Both the position numbers and the translations under genes were made by a program. This document shows, piece after piece, positions 15,397 through 22,789 of a DNA stretch of 22,789 nt. The DNA lies in assembly GCA_015661535.1 (NCBI GenBank), contig DQVY01000154.1:1-22789 (forward strand). Direction: 5' to 3'. How positions within the stretch are numbered: the first letter of the stretch is position 1; each line of letters begins with the position of its first letter. The notes beneath the pieces are model-generated. The model saw nothing but the letters and a program-made list of their open reading frames with translations. It had not been told where the DNA came from and did not search any database. Source of the stretch: Sulfurovum sp. Lineage in GTDB: Bacteria; Campylobacterota; Campylobacteria; Campylobacterales; Sulfurovaceae.

Positions 15397-16338
15397 TTAC
15401 ATGTTTTGCAGGGTATTGTTTAAAAAGAGTCCAAGAATAATAATGAGGCTGATACCTGCAGACTTGGTGTAGAGTTTGTTGGCTGTAAGAAATACAAGCA
15501 GCAGGGTTGCAACGATCATCGTACTAATATCAAATATATAGGCAGAAGCATCAACTTCAAGAGGGTTGGTAAAGGCTGCTGCCCCTAAAACAACAGTCGT
15601 ATTTGCCATATTGGAACCAATGATATTCCCTATGGCCATGTCGACTTTTCCTTTGATCGCAGCAGAGATGCTCACCACTAATTCAGGAAGAGAGGTACCA
15701 AGAGAGATCATGATGATCCCTATGATCCATTCTGAAATGCCAAAACGTTTTGCGATCTCAGAAGCACTTTCAATAGAAAAGTGAGCACCTACGATGACCA
15801 GAAGAAGACCTGCAACAAGAAAAGGGATGGTCGATACCCATGAAAATGTATCTTCTTCCAACTCCTCAAGCTCTTCGAGAACATCTTGGGGAATGTTCTT
15901 GGCATCTTGCAGAAGAAACATAAGGTAGGCACCCATAAGCAGAAAGAGCAAAGACGCATCAAACCTGTCTATGACGCCATCGAGTATCATGAGGAGAAAG
16001 ACGAGTACAGGTACCAGTGCCCAAGTACTGTCTTTGGCAAAAAAATCTCTGTCGGGGTTAATGTTCTTGGCAATGATAAAGACAGTAGCAAGTACCAGTG
16101 TTATGTTCAGTATATTGCTTCCAATGACATTGGCTATGGCTATAGTCGGTTTTCCATCCATACTTGCAGCAATGCTGGCTGCCATTTCGGGAAGAGAAGT
16201 TCCAAGTGCAATGAGTGTTGCACCAATAATAAATTCAGGTATATTGAATTTGAGTGCGATACGTTCACTCTGATGTATGAGCAGGTCTGCTCCCCAGATC
16301 AATACGCCCATGGCGATGACAAAAATAACAAAATCCAT
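15397..16338 (-). CDS. CaCA-family Na+/Ca2+ (K+-type) antiporter
   Basis: A 313-residue membrane protein with about ten helices and the two inverted alpha-repeats of the family: ALGTSLPEMAASIAASMDG with NVIGSNILN in the first half, and SLGTSLPELVVSISAAIKG with NIIGSNMAN in the second. The Glu in each GTSLPE binds the cation. An acidic cytoplasmic loop (EELEELEEDTF) separates the halves, as in YrbG-like exchangers. It follows ybeY with a 4-base gap and is convergent with mrdA. The transported ion is assigned by family only. Confidence 0.88.
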   Translation of the reverse strand: MDFVIFVIAMGVLIWGADLLIHQSERIALKFNIPEFIIGATLIALGTSLPEMAASIAASMDGKPTIAIANVIGSNILNITLVLATVFIIAKNINPDRDFFAKDSTWALVPVLVFLLMILDGVIDRFDASLLFLLMGAYLMFLLQDAKNIPQDVLEELEELEEDTFSWVSTIPFLVAGLLLVIVGAHFSIESASEIAKRFGISEWIIGIIMISLGTSLPELVVSISAAIKGKVDMAIGNIIGSNMANTTVVLGAAAFTNPLEVDASAYIFDISTMIVATLLLVFLTANKLYTKSAGISLIIILGLFLNNTLQNM

Positions 16339-16342
16339 ACGA

Positions 16343-16777
16343 TTACTCCATTCTTACGATAAGACTTTTTGGTAAATCAAACTGTTTAATGAGTGCTGCT
16401 TCTCTTTCTCTCATCTCTCCACTGTCCACTTCATGATCAAAGCCAAGCAGATGAAGCATGCCGTGTATGAAGAGTAAAGAGAGCTCATCTTGCACAGAAT
16501 GTCCGAAAAAAGATGCTTTCTCTTTCACAAAAGATGCTGCAATAACAATGGACCCCAAAGGCATCCCAAAAACAGATGCTTCTGTAAAAGGAGCATCCAG
16601 AGGAAAAGAGAGTACATCTGTCGTACTGTTTTTGTCTCTGTACGCTGCATTGAGTGCCTGTATGCTTTCATCATCGGTAATAATGAGTTCTACTTCTTTT
16701 GCAGAGAGTGCCTGCGCAATCTCCTCAAGCAGATCGATATTTACTTCCAATGTGGTTTGATTATCCAAGTCTATCAT
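16343..16777 (-). CDS. ybeY: Endoribonuclease YbeY (rRNA maturation)
   Basis: A 144-residue metalloprotein with the defining zinc motif His105-x3-His109-x5-His115 (IHGMLHLLGFDH) and STTDVLSFP upstream. YbeY acts in 16S rRNA 3' end processing and ribosome quality control. It is divergent from queC across about 60 bases, where a short inverted repeat TTTACC-N8-GGTAAA (16786-16805) lies between the starts; its role is unknown. Confidence 0.92.
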   Translation of the reverse strand: MIDLDNQTTLEVNIDLLEEIAQALSAKEVELIITDDESIQALNAAYRDKNSTTDVLSFPLDAPFTEASVFGMPLGSIVIAASFVKEKASFFGHSVQDELSLLFIHGMLHLLGFDHEVDSGEMREREAALIKQFDLPKSLIVRME

Positions 16778-16838
16778 GCTCGAAGTTTACCCAAATCTTG
16801 GTAAAATGGCAGTAAATAATGCCTAAAGGATCTCTATT

Positions 16839-17504
16839 ATGAAGAAAACAGCTGTATGCATCATCTCTGGAGGGATGGACTCTGCTTTGTCCGCAAAAAT
16901 AGCAGAAAGAGAGGGTTATGAGATCGTTGCTTTGCATTTTAACTATGGGCAGAGAACAGAAGAGAAAGAGTTGGCGTGTTTTCGTAAAGTGGCAGCTTCT
17001 GTGAATGCCAGTGAAAGTTATGAGATCGATCTGCCTTTCTTTGAACAGATAGGGGCATCTGCTTTGACAGATAAAAACATAGAAGTACCTACTACTGGTA
17101 TAGAAGAGGGGGTACCTGTGACCTATGTGCCTTTTAGAAATGGTATATTTCTTTCTATTGCTGCTGCTGTTGCAGAAAAGCATGGTGCAGAAGCACTCTA
17201 TATAGGTGTGGTGGAAGAGGACAGTTCGGGGTATCCTGATTGTCGTGAGAGTTACATTAAAAAGATGCAAGAAGCGATAAACTTTGGTACCAAAGAGGAG
17301 ACAAGGTTAGAGATAAAAATGCCTTTGGTTACTTTGAAAAAAAGTCAGATAGTCCAAAAGTCTTTAGATCTGGGGGTCCCTTTAAAAGATACCTGGTCTT
17401 GTTATAAGTCAGAAGACCTGGCTTGTGGTGTGTGTGATTCGTGTAGGTTACGTCTGCGTGGGTTTGAACAGGCAGGTGAGCTAGATCCTATTGCTTATGC
17501 ATAG
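16839..17504 (+). CDS. queC: 7-cyano-7-deazaguanine (preQ0) synthase
   Basis: A 221-residue N-type ATP pyrophosphatase. The PP-loop is SGGMDS (10-15) and the C-terminal zinc site is ACGVCDSC. It turns 7-carboxy-7-deazaguanine, ATP and ammonia into preQ0 for queuosine tRNA modification. AAAGGA (about 16825-16830) is the ribosome site. The UAG stop lies inside the 3' arm of a terminator hairpin, and the final codons form its 5' arm. Confidence 0.94.
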   Translation: MKKTAVCIISGGMDSALSAKIAEREGYEIVALHFNYGQRTEEKELACFRKVAASVNASESYEIDLPFFEQIGASALTDKNIEVPTTGIEEGVPVTYVPFRNGIFLSIAAAVAEKHGAEALYIGVVEEDSSGYPDCRESYIKKMQEAINFGTKEETRLEIKMPLVTLKKSQIVQKSLDLGVPLKDTWSCYKSEDLACGVCDSCRLRLRGFEQAGELDPIAYA

Positions 17505-17516
17505 GATCTATTTTTT
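17482..17516 (+). terminator. Rho-independent terminator of queC
   Basis: Nine-base perfect arms TAGATCCTA (17482-17490) and TAGGATCTA (17502-17510) around an 11-base loop, followed directly by T6 (17511-17516). The left arm and loop are the last queC codons and the stop codon lies at the start of the right arm. The convergent lipoprotein gene ends at 17515, within the T-run. Confidence 0.82.
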
Positions 17517-17898
17517 AAAAGTTATTGGCTATAAAGTTAAATTCATATCTGTAGTTAGGCAGTTTTGATGTACCTTTGGCTACGTATTGTTGTTTTGTGA
17601 TCTGTCTGTCCCACAATAGATACATATTGTTGTTAAACCATCGTTTGCTCTCTTCACTGGTCAATACCGGAGCAAAAGATTTATAGTTGGCATCTTTCTT
17701 TGTGAGTAGACCAACCTTGCGTTGTTCTTGTTTAAAGAGATTTACTTTATACTCTGGTGCATTGTCATAAGCGACAGTTCCCTGTGTATAGTTTTTGGAT
17801 GCTGTACCTGTATTTGAAGATGTGAGTGAATCTAAGGTATTGGTACATCCTGTAAAAGCGAAAGCCGCAACTATTGCAAGGCTAATATATGATTTCAT
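17515..17898 (-). CDS. Small lipoprotein of unknown function
   Basis: A 127-residue protein with a lipoprotein signal: hydrophobic stretch 6-15 and lipobox FTG-Cys18. The mature part begins with a Ser/Thr/Asn-rich linker, then a region with EQRKVGLLTKKDANY and ESKRWFNNNMYLLWDRQIT, ending in an aromatic beta-like segment (NYRYEFNFIANNF). Asp at +2 is absent (Thr), so outer-membrane sorting would be expected by the E. coli rule, which may not hold here. ATG 17898 has TAGGAG just upstream. No family recognised. Confidence 0.75.
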   Translation of the reverse strand: MKSYISLAIVAAFAFTGCTNTLDSLTSSNTGTASKNYTQGTVAYDNAPEYKVNLFKQEQRKVGLLTKKDANYKSFAPVLTSEESKRWFNNNMYLLWDRQITKQQYVAKGTSKLPNYRYEFNFIANNF

Positions 17899-17991
17899 TT
17901 TTTCTCCTATATGAATATTTTATGCATTATTCTAGCTAAATGACATTAAATTACTATGCTATACTTTCGAAAAAGTAAAGGTTCCCTCTCT

Positions 17992-18966
17992 ATGATAATC
18001 TCCTCGGCATCAGAAAAATCGAAAGAGGCAGTAGATCTTTTTTCGGGTTTACAGGTTTATTTTGTATCAAAAATAAATGCTTTATCCCTGGAGTTTGGAG
18101 AAGGAAAGTCTTGCTGGTCTCATGTATGGGAATGTGACAAAGGAAAACAGGGTGGCGGAAAATATTATGAATCACGAGATAAGCAACTTTTTGATCAGCT
18201 TTGTATTCAAGTATCAGATATAAATGAGATCGTACGATTTTCTGCTACGGTACATCCAAAGAATCCCCATTTGCCTTCTTTGTCCCTTTCTGCTTCATGG
18301 GGAAAGTTAAAGGCTAAAAAAACATCTTGGTACCTAAGTGTCAGTCTTGATCCTTCCATTATGAACGAGTCTTCTTTTGAAAAGAATATTTTTTCTGAAT
18401 CCGTACAAAAATCAGCAGGTGGTTTTTACAAAGAAGGCATAGTAAAGGGTGACGATTATTTTTTTATTCCCGAAGCAGGGCGACATCGAGGGGTGTTCCA
18501 TTATTGTCTAGAAAATCATCATGCAGAAAATTTTGAAGAGGAGAAGGCATTTATTTTATCGTTGTTTGAAAGTTCTATGGATGCCTATGTTTCCATTTTT
18601 TCTACAAAACAGCACTTACAAAGTAGCTATAGTGACGATAAAAAAGAAGAGCAGCTTGCCTATCATACCCTTTACCTTTTTTATCTCTTGATGAAAGACG
18701 GTGACACAGCATCTGCTTTGCTTACTTGTACCCGCAATAATACCAGTATGTTGGCTTCTTTGCCTTCTTTTGTCAATAAGGATATTTTAGCACTATGGCT
18801 AGAAAAAGTAGATGCTCCTCAAGATATGCTGTTGAAACAGATAATGAAAATATTGCCAAATGCGGTACCGACACCTGTGGATGAAAAGAGTAAAGTGAAA
18901 TTGGTGCAGGCTATGGTGAAACACTATAACAAGTATCCTCATAACAAGCAGTCGGATATTTTTTAA
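17992..18966 (+). CDS. Divergent coproporphyrinogen III oxidase (HemF)-like protein lacking most metal-site His
   Basis: A 324-residue protein from ATG 17992 (AAAGG about 10 bases upstream; an ATG at 17956 has no ribosome site and overlaps a -10-like TATACT). It follows the aerobic HemF fold in order: N-terminal helix region, GGGKYYE (54-60, HemF Gly-rich loop), TVHPKNPHLP (86-95, HemF VVHPHNPYVP), SWYLSVSLDP (HemF WWFGGGFDLTP), DDYFF (154-158), RHRGVFHY, MDAYVSIF and NTSMLASLP. Against E. coli HemF recalled from memory, His96 is kept, but the positions of His106, His145 and His175 are Ser, Ser and Glu. Activity on coproporphyrinogen is therefore doubtful. A tail of about 50 residues goes beyond the usual end. 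The stop overlaps the convergent asparaginase-like gene. Confidence 0.62.
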   Translation: MIISSASEKSKEAVDLFSGLQVYFVSKINALSLEFGEGKSCWSHVWECDKGKQGGGKYYESRDKQLFDQLCIQVSDINEIVRFSATVHPKNPHLPSLSLSASWGKLKAKKTSWYLSVSLDPSIMNESSFEKNIFSESVQKSAGGFYKEGIVKGDDYFFIPEAGRHRGVFHYCLENHHAENFEEEKAFILSLFESSMDAYVSIFSTKQHLQSSYSDDKKEEQLAYHTLYLFYLLMKDGDTASALLTCTRNNTSMLASLPSFVNKDILALWLEKVDAPQDMLLKQIMKILPNAVPTPVDEKSKVKLVQAMVKHYNKYPHNKQSDIF

Positions 18967-19451
18967 AAAGAGAATTTTCCTTCTGTTCTGTTTTTATGTA
19001 TTTTGTCATAAGAGCCTATGCTTCCATTCATGGAGATATAGACAGCATTTTCTTCCAGCATATTGAGATAGCCATAGGCTGCGCAGAAATTTGCTGTGGC
19101 TTCAACCGGGTCTATACAGTAGGGTACCATTGCGCCGGTTAAGATAATGGTTTTTTCAAGTTCGGCATCAGCCAGGTACTCAGCGGTAAGTGCCATAGTA
19201 TCTGTACCATGCACGATGATGATATAACGATATTCGGATTGATGTATGGTACTTAGCAGCTCCAATCTGTCATGATTTGTGATCTCCAGGGAATCTTTAC
19301 CTATGATGTTAAGTATTTCAAATTCACAGAGCCATTTAACGGCTATCTCTTTTACTGCTTTGGATGTTTTGTCTACCTCAAGCGCGCCACTTTTGGGGTT
19401 ATAATGCTTGTTAAAAGTACCGCCGGTGCTGATTATCAATATTTTCTTCAT
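18963..19451 (-). CDS. Stand-alone N-terminal domain of L-asparaginase family
   Basis: A 162-residue protein, half the usual 320-350. It keeps the asparaginase N-terminal domain: nucleophile loop STGGTFN (Thr12), HGTDTM (Thr84-Asp85), LTGAM and a Lys in IHKNRT that lines up with the catalytic Lys. The whole C-terminal domain, which completes the neighbouring active site in tetrameric enzymes, is missing. The gene ends cleanly, overlapping the HemF-like stop, and shows no sign of a frameshifted remainder downstream. Half-length forms are known in this phylum as far as I recall, so it may be a separate family, not decay. Substrate unknown. Confidence 0.78.
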   Translation of the reverse strand: MKKILIISTGGTFNKHYNPKSGALEVDKTSKAVKEIAVKWLCEFEILNIIGKDSLEITNHDRLELLSTIHQSEYRYIIIVHGTDTMALTAEYLADAELEKTIILTGAMVPYCIDPVEATANFCAAYGYLNMLEENAVYISMNGSIGSYDKIHKNRTEGKFSF

Positions 19452-19513
19452 AATGGTCTTTCATTTTTGTATTTAGATGTTAAAATAACATAATTTATTT
19501 TTGGAGCAGTTGA

Positions 19514-20341
19514 ATGGTAATGAAGGGCAAAAAAGGTGTTATTTTAGGCATCGCAAACAAAAAGTCTATCGCGTATGGTATTGCGAAAGCATGTCAAGAG
19601 CAAGGTGCTGAGATGGCTATCACTTTTTTAAATGAAAGATTTGAACAAAAACTTACACCTATCGCTGAAGATCTTGACTGCAGCGCACGACTTTACCCTT
19701 GTGATGTTTCTAAACCAGAAGAGATAAAAGCCTTAAAAGCGTCTCTTGAAAAAGATATGGGTCAGATAGATTTCATCGTACACTCCATTGCTTTTGCACC
19801 AAAAGAGGGGCTCTCCGGACGTTTTTATGACATCTCCAAAGAAGCCTTTGATATTGCTATGGACATTTCTGTCTATTCGCTCATTGAAATTGTACGTGAG
19901 TTAAAGCCTATACTCTCTACCTCTTCTTCTGTGCTGACACTCTCTTATTATGGTGGGGTAAAGTACATACCAAACTACAACCTTATGGGTGTGGCTAAAG
20001 CAGCATTGGAGATGACCACTAAGTACCTGGCAGAAGATTTGGGACGTGACGGTATACGTGTGAATGCTATCTCTGCCGGGCCGATTAAAACATTGGCAGC
20101 AGCAGGCATAGGTGACTTTGGCTTTATGCTTAAATGGAACAAAGCACATGCCCCACTAAAAGAAAATGTGACCATTGGGCAAGTAGGTAACTCTGGTATG
20201 TATTTGCTCTCAGACCTCTCTTCCGGTGTGACAGGTGAAGTGCATTATGTAGATGCAGGGTATAACATTATGGGTATGCCGGCAGTAGAGTTTGATGATG
20301 CAGGTAAACCGCATATTGCCTGGAATGGTGAGTCTAAGTAA
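19514..20341 (+). CDS. fabI: Enoyl-[acyl-carrier-protein] reductase (NADH)
   Basis: A 275-residue short-chain dehydrogenase of the FabI type. The cofactor site is GIANKKSIAYGIA (12-24), with SIAFAPKEGL (91-100). The catalytic pair is Tyr145 and Tyr155 (YNLMGVAK) with Lys162, in FabI spacing. It reduces trans-2-enoyl-ACP in each fatty-acid elongation cycle. GGAG (19503-19506) lies seven bases before ATG 19514. The 3' end overlaps the convergent membrane-protein gene by 8 bases. Confidence 0.95.
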   Translation: MVMKGKKGVILGIANKKSIAYGIAKACQEQGAEMAITFLNERFEQKLTPIAEDLDCSARLYPCDVSKPEEIKALKASLEKDMGQIDFIVHSIAFAPKEGLSGRFYDISKEAFDIAMDISVYSLIEIVRELKPILSTSSSVLTLSYYGGVKYIPNYNLMGVAKAALEMTTKYLAEDLGRDGIRVNAISAGPIKTLAAAGIGDFGFMLKWNKAHAPLKENVTIGQVGNSGMYLLSDLSSGVTGEVHYVDAGYNIMGMPAVEFDDAGKPHIAWNGESK

Positions 20342-21404
20342 CTTGTTTAAATTTCCGCCAAGGAAGTAATAGCAGTGATGCTATACTCATCATAAGTATG
20401 AGTACAGTATCACTCAAGTGTTTCATAAGCCACAATAAGATTTTCCACACTTCCCCTTTATATCCTGCTTTGCTATAGGCTTTGATGCGTTTCGTGCTTT
20501 TGATGAAGTTCTTTTCTCCCCCTTTAATGAGGTGTACAAAGCCTGAGCTACCATAGGTTGAAGCCAGTGCTATGGTTTTGGTATCTATCTTTTTTAATTT
20601 TTTTGCTTCAGTGAGTATTTTTTTGTCTGAGAGTTTTAGCAGAGGTAGTGTGTTTTCACCATAACGTTTAGAGAGTTTACTCAGACCCTGAAGTTCTTTG
20701 AAAGAGCTTGTTCTTGAAAGCAAGAGAAGTGTCTGACGCAGACCCACAGTAGTACGCAGGTTTTCAAGATTTTTAAAAAGAGGTTCAAGTGTGGAAATGT
20801 CTTTGGTCTTGTGTATGGTCTTGGCTTCTTTCGTGAGGTAGGTACTAAGCCATGCAGGTATTGCTTTACTTTTTTGTGCAAGCTTCAACATGGAAACACC
20901 ACTCTTAGCCACAGCACTGCCGCCTAAAGTAACCAAGGTACTCACACTTGCCACAAGTCCTACCGTTGAAAGTGCAACAAGAACCTGGTCTACCTCTTCA
21001 TTATGGTAGTAGTGTGTGCCTTCGAGTATCAGGTCTCGTATATCGCCTATGAGGAAAAAGTCTGAACCAATGGCTGAGGCTTGTCCAAGTAGTTCATCAC
21101 TCGTTCCGGTGTAGATACCTTCAGCTACTTTTTCTGACTGATAGCCTAGAGAATTTCGTTTTTCTCTGATGTTTTGAAGCAGCCTGATTGCCTGAGGATC
21201 TTTACTAACATAGTCAAATGCCATGAAATAATTGAGGTATTCATAGGCATCGACATATTTATCTTTTTCTATGAGGGCTTTGGTCTGTGGTATAGGGTCT
21301 GTGCGTACTAAGGTGTGATAGGCGTAGGTATGCTTTTGATATAGTACAGCAGTACTTGCAATAAGCACAAAGAGAAGGGTAATTTTGTAAAAAAGTTTCA
21401 GCAT
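20334..21404 (-). CDS. Membrane protein of unknown function
   Basis: The open frame reaches back to 21665, but its first 87 codons lie over rlmB and read as a shadow. ATG 21404 begins MLKLFYKITLLFVLIAS, a clear N-terminal membrane helix, giving 356 residues. A further hydrophobic stretch is central (VLVALSTVGLVASVSTLVTLG, about residues 142-162) and a C-terminal helix (VLILMMSIASLLLLPW) is followed by RKFKQVT. The parts between are Lys-rich and helical, with repeated L-rich segments (LKLAQKSKAIPAW, LQGLSKLSKRYG, LTEAKKLKKID). TACAAT lies only about eight bases before the ATG and no ribosome site is clear, so the leader may be very short or the start later. No family recognised. Confidence 0.7.
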   Translation of the reverse strand: MLKLFYKITLLFVLIASTAVLYQKHTYAYHTLVRTDPIPQTKALIEKDKYVDAYEYLNYFMAFDYVSKDPQAIRLLQNIREKRNSLGYQSEKVAEGIYTGTSDELLGQASAIGSDFFLIGDIRDLILEGTHYYHNEEVDQVLVALSTVGLVASVSTLVTLGGSAVAKSGVSMLKLAQKSKAIPAWLSTYLTKEAKTIHKTKDISTLEPLFKNLENLRTTVGLRQTLLLLSRTSSFKELQGLSKLSKRYGENTLPLLKLSDKKILTEAKKLKKIDTKTIALASTYGSSGFVHLIKGGEKNFIKSTKRIKAYSKAGYKGEVWKILLWLMKHLSDTVLILMMSIASLLLLPWRKFKQVT

Positions 21405-21458
21405 AGTGTATTGTAACAAGTAAAGATGATAAAATACAAAAAAACATAAGGTTACACT

Positions 21459-22214
21459 ATGCAAGACTCTCCAGAATATTTGGCAAAAAAAGCATTTTTC
21501 GATAAAGTACTCACTATTTACGGACGTAATGCAGTCATAGAAGCGCTTGAAGATGAAGCAGTCACCATTCATAAACTCCACCTCTCCAAGTCCAACAAAG
21601 ATGCGCAAGTGCTTGAAGATATGAAGCAGATAGCCAAGAGACGTGAGATTGAGGTCAAGTACCATGACAAGCAGTCTCTCTCTCGCATTTCAAAAAATGC
21701 CAAGCAAGACCAGGGGGTAGCACTGGACATTGTACTTGAGCACTTTGGAGATGAAGAGAGCTTTAAAATAAAGCATAAAAGTTACCGCATCATTGCTTTG
21801 GATGGTGTAACCAATCCTCAAAACCTTGGGATGATCATCCGTTCCTGTGCCGCAGGAAATGTGGATGCCATACTGCTTCCTACAAAAGGCGCTGCCCAAA
21901 TAAGCCCATTGGTCATCAAGGCTTCTGTAGGTACACTCTTTAAAATGCCCATTATCAAAACGAGTAATTTAAAAGAGACATTGCTAGGATTTAAAAAGAG
22001 TGGAGCAGACATCTTTACACTCTCATCTCATGCAAAATCAAGCTATAAAGAACAAGACTATAGTGACAAGACTATCTTTGTACTTGGCAATGAGAGTGAG
22101 GGTGTGAGTAAGGGTGTAGAGTCTGTTTGTAATAATAGTATAGCTATCCCCATGCAAAGAGGTGTTGAGTCTTTAAATGTTGCGGTGGCAGCTTCGTTGC
22201 TAGCTTTTTTGTAG
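21459..22214 (+). CDS. rlmB: 23S rRNA (guanosine 2'-O) methyltransferase, RlmB/SpoU family
   Basis: A 251-residue SpoU/TrmH enzyme. The N-terminal RNA-binding domain (about 20-95) starts YGRNAVIEAL and ends AKQDQGVALDI. The knotted SAM domain has motif 1 NPQNLGMIIRS (Asn122, Arg128), motif 2 FVLGNESEGVS and motif 3 IPMQRGVESLNVAVAA. RlmB methylates G2251 in the ribosomal P loop; a related site is possible, as SpoU paralogues are hard to tell apart. It is divergent from the membrane protein gene across 54 bases. Confidence 0.88.
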   Translation: MQDSPEYLAKKAFFDKVLTIYGRNAVIEALEDEAVTIHKLHLSKSNKDAQVLEDMKQIAKRREIEVKYHDKQSLSRISKNAKQDQGVALDIVLEHFGDEESFKIKHKSYRIIALDGVTNPQNLGMIIRSCAAGNVDAILLPTKGAAQISPLVIKASVGTLFKMPIIKTSNLKETLLGFKKSGADIFTLSSHAKSSYKEQDYSDKTIFVLGNESEGVSKGVESVCNNSIAIPMQRGVESLNVAVAASLLAFL

Positions 22215-22292
22215 AATGGATTAACGTATACTCTACTCAATTTTTTTAGATAGAATAATAGGAATAGAACTTTCAGAAGATAAGGAAAAAAT

Positions 22293-22789
22293 ATGAATGA
22301 AATTATTTGTCCCAATTGTAAGACAGCTTTCAAAGTAGATGAAGCTGGATTTGCTGATATACTTAAACAAGTGCGTGACCGTGAGTTTGATAAAGAACTG
22401 ACCAATAGACTAGCCCTTGCAGAGAAAGAGAAGCAGAGTGCCGTTGAGATAGCTGTGGCAAACATAAAAAATGCTTTACAAAATGAACTTGCCCAAAAAG
22501 ATAAACAACTTACTGAACTAAAAGCCCAAAGTGATACCCGACTTGCAGAAAAACTAGCCCAAAAAGAGATAGAGATTTCTGAAATGGAATCAAAAATAAA
22601 GAATGCAGAAAAAGAAAAAGAGAATGCAATAAAGCTTGCAGAAGCAACGGCTAAGAATGCATTACAAGAAGAAGTCTCAGAGAAAGAGAAACAACTTGCT
22701 GCATTGACGGCTCAGATTCAAAATATTGAGATAGAAAAGCAGCTTGAACTCTCTAATGCCACTAAACAAATAGAAAAAGAGCGTGATGA
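22293..22789 (+). CDS. DUF2130-family coiled-coil protein, 5' part
   Basis: The frame runs off the window end. It starts at ATG 22293 with AAGGA about seven bases upstream. The first residues MNEIICPNCKTAFKVDEAG give one CxxC of a zinc-ribbon type, and from about residue 25 to the end (165) there is a long Lys/Glu/Gln-rich coiled coil with repeated AEKEKE/AQKDKQL patterns. This is the N-terminal layout of DUF2130 proteins, whose C-terminal domain (outside the window) is nuclease-like. Function is not established. The 78-base gap after rlmB has a T7 run but no strong hairpin. Confidence 0.75.
   Translation, partial: MNEIICPNCKTAFKVDEAGFADILKQVRDREFDKELTNRLALAEKEKQSAVEIAVANIKNALQNELAQKDKQLTELKAQSDTRLAEKLAQKEIEISEMESKIKNAEKEKENAIKLAEATAKNALQEEVSEKEKQLAALTAQIQNIEIEKQLELSNATKQIEKERD

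Noticed and set aside
16761..17270. Minus-strand reading frame of 169 codons
   Set aside because: Shadow of queC, whose PP-loop and zinc motifs are clear.
21405..21665. N-terminal 87-codon extension of the membrane protein
   Set aside because: It overlaps rlmB on the opposite strand and the natural membrane-helix start is at 21404.

Overview
This window most likely comes from a Campylobacterota (epsilonproteobacterial) chromosome, probably a Sulfurovum- or Sulfurimonas-like chemolithotroph. The evidence is the conserved order rlpA-(hisB)-kdsC-lptC-lptA-engB-mrdA, known for this phylum, together with its moderately AT-rich composition, frequent 1-10 bp gene overlaps and protein types. The exact genus is an inference. 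No rRNA, tRNA, CRISPR array, transposase or integrase was seen.

Layout. (1) 1-1035: the 3' part of an MltD-type lytic transglycosylase gene. (2) 1021-8953: about 8 kb of accessory genes between mltD and rlpA, two genes that are near neighbours in relatives. On the minus strand lie a Cyc2-like outer-membrane porin with one N-terminal haem, an exported 607-residue protein with a Gly6-Cys/TM/basic C-terminal sorting tail, and a tiny glutamic-type (CPBP) intramembrane protease one base downstream of it. Divergent from these are a GAF-like/LuxR regulator, a small cytochrome c and a Tat-type exported ferritin-like DUF2202 protein. A histidine kinase/response regulator pair and a divergent secreted Gly-rich protein close the block. 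(3) 9054-15388: a tight plus-strand operon rlpA-hisB-kdsC-lptC-lptA-engB-GNAT(argA-like)-mreD-like-mrdA for cell wall, LPS export and growth. (4) 15397-22789: a CaCA antiporter and ybeY (minus), queC with an embedded terminator, a lipoprotein, a very divergent HemF homologue, a half-length asparaginase, fabI, an unknown membrane protein, rlmB and the start of a DUF2130 gene.

How the parts may work together. The accessory block appears to carry two small regulons. An 18-bp dyad, ATCAC-N8-GTGAT, lies exactly 21 nt upstream of a proposed -10 box for both the porin-cytochrome gene and the sorted-protein/protease pair. That centres it near -42, the classical place for a LuxR-type activator, and a LuxR-family gene lies directly beside it. 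Separately, TTCACACT-N7-(-10) occurs at three promoters: the two-component operon itself, the divergent Gly-rich gene and the DUF2202 gene. The block therefore looks like a regulated cell-surface electron-transfer or iron-related module with its own surface-protein processing enzyme. That function is inferred; the motifs and spacings are read directly from the sequence.
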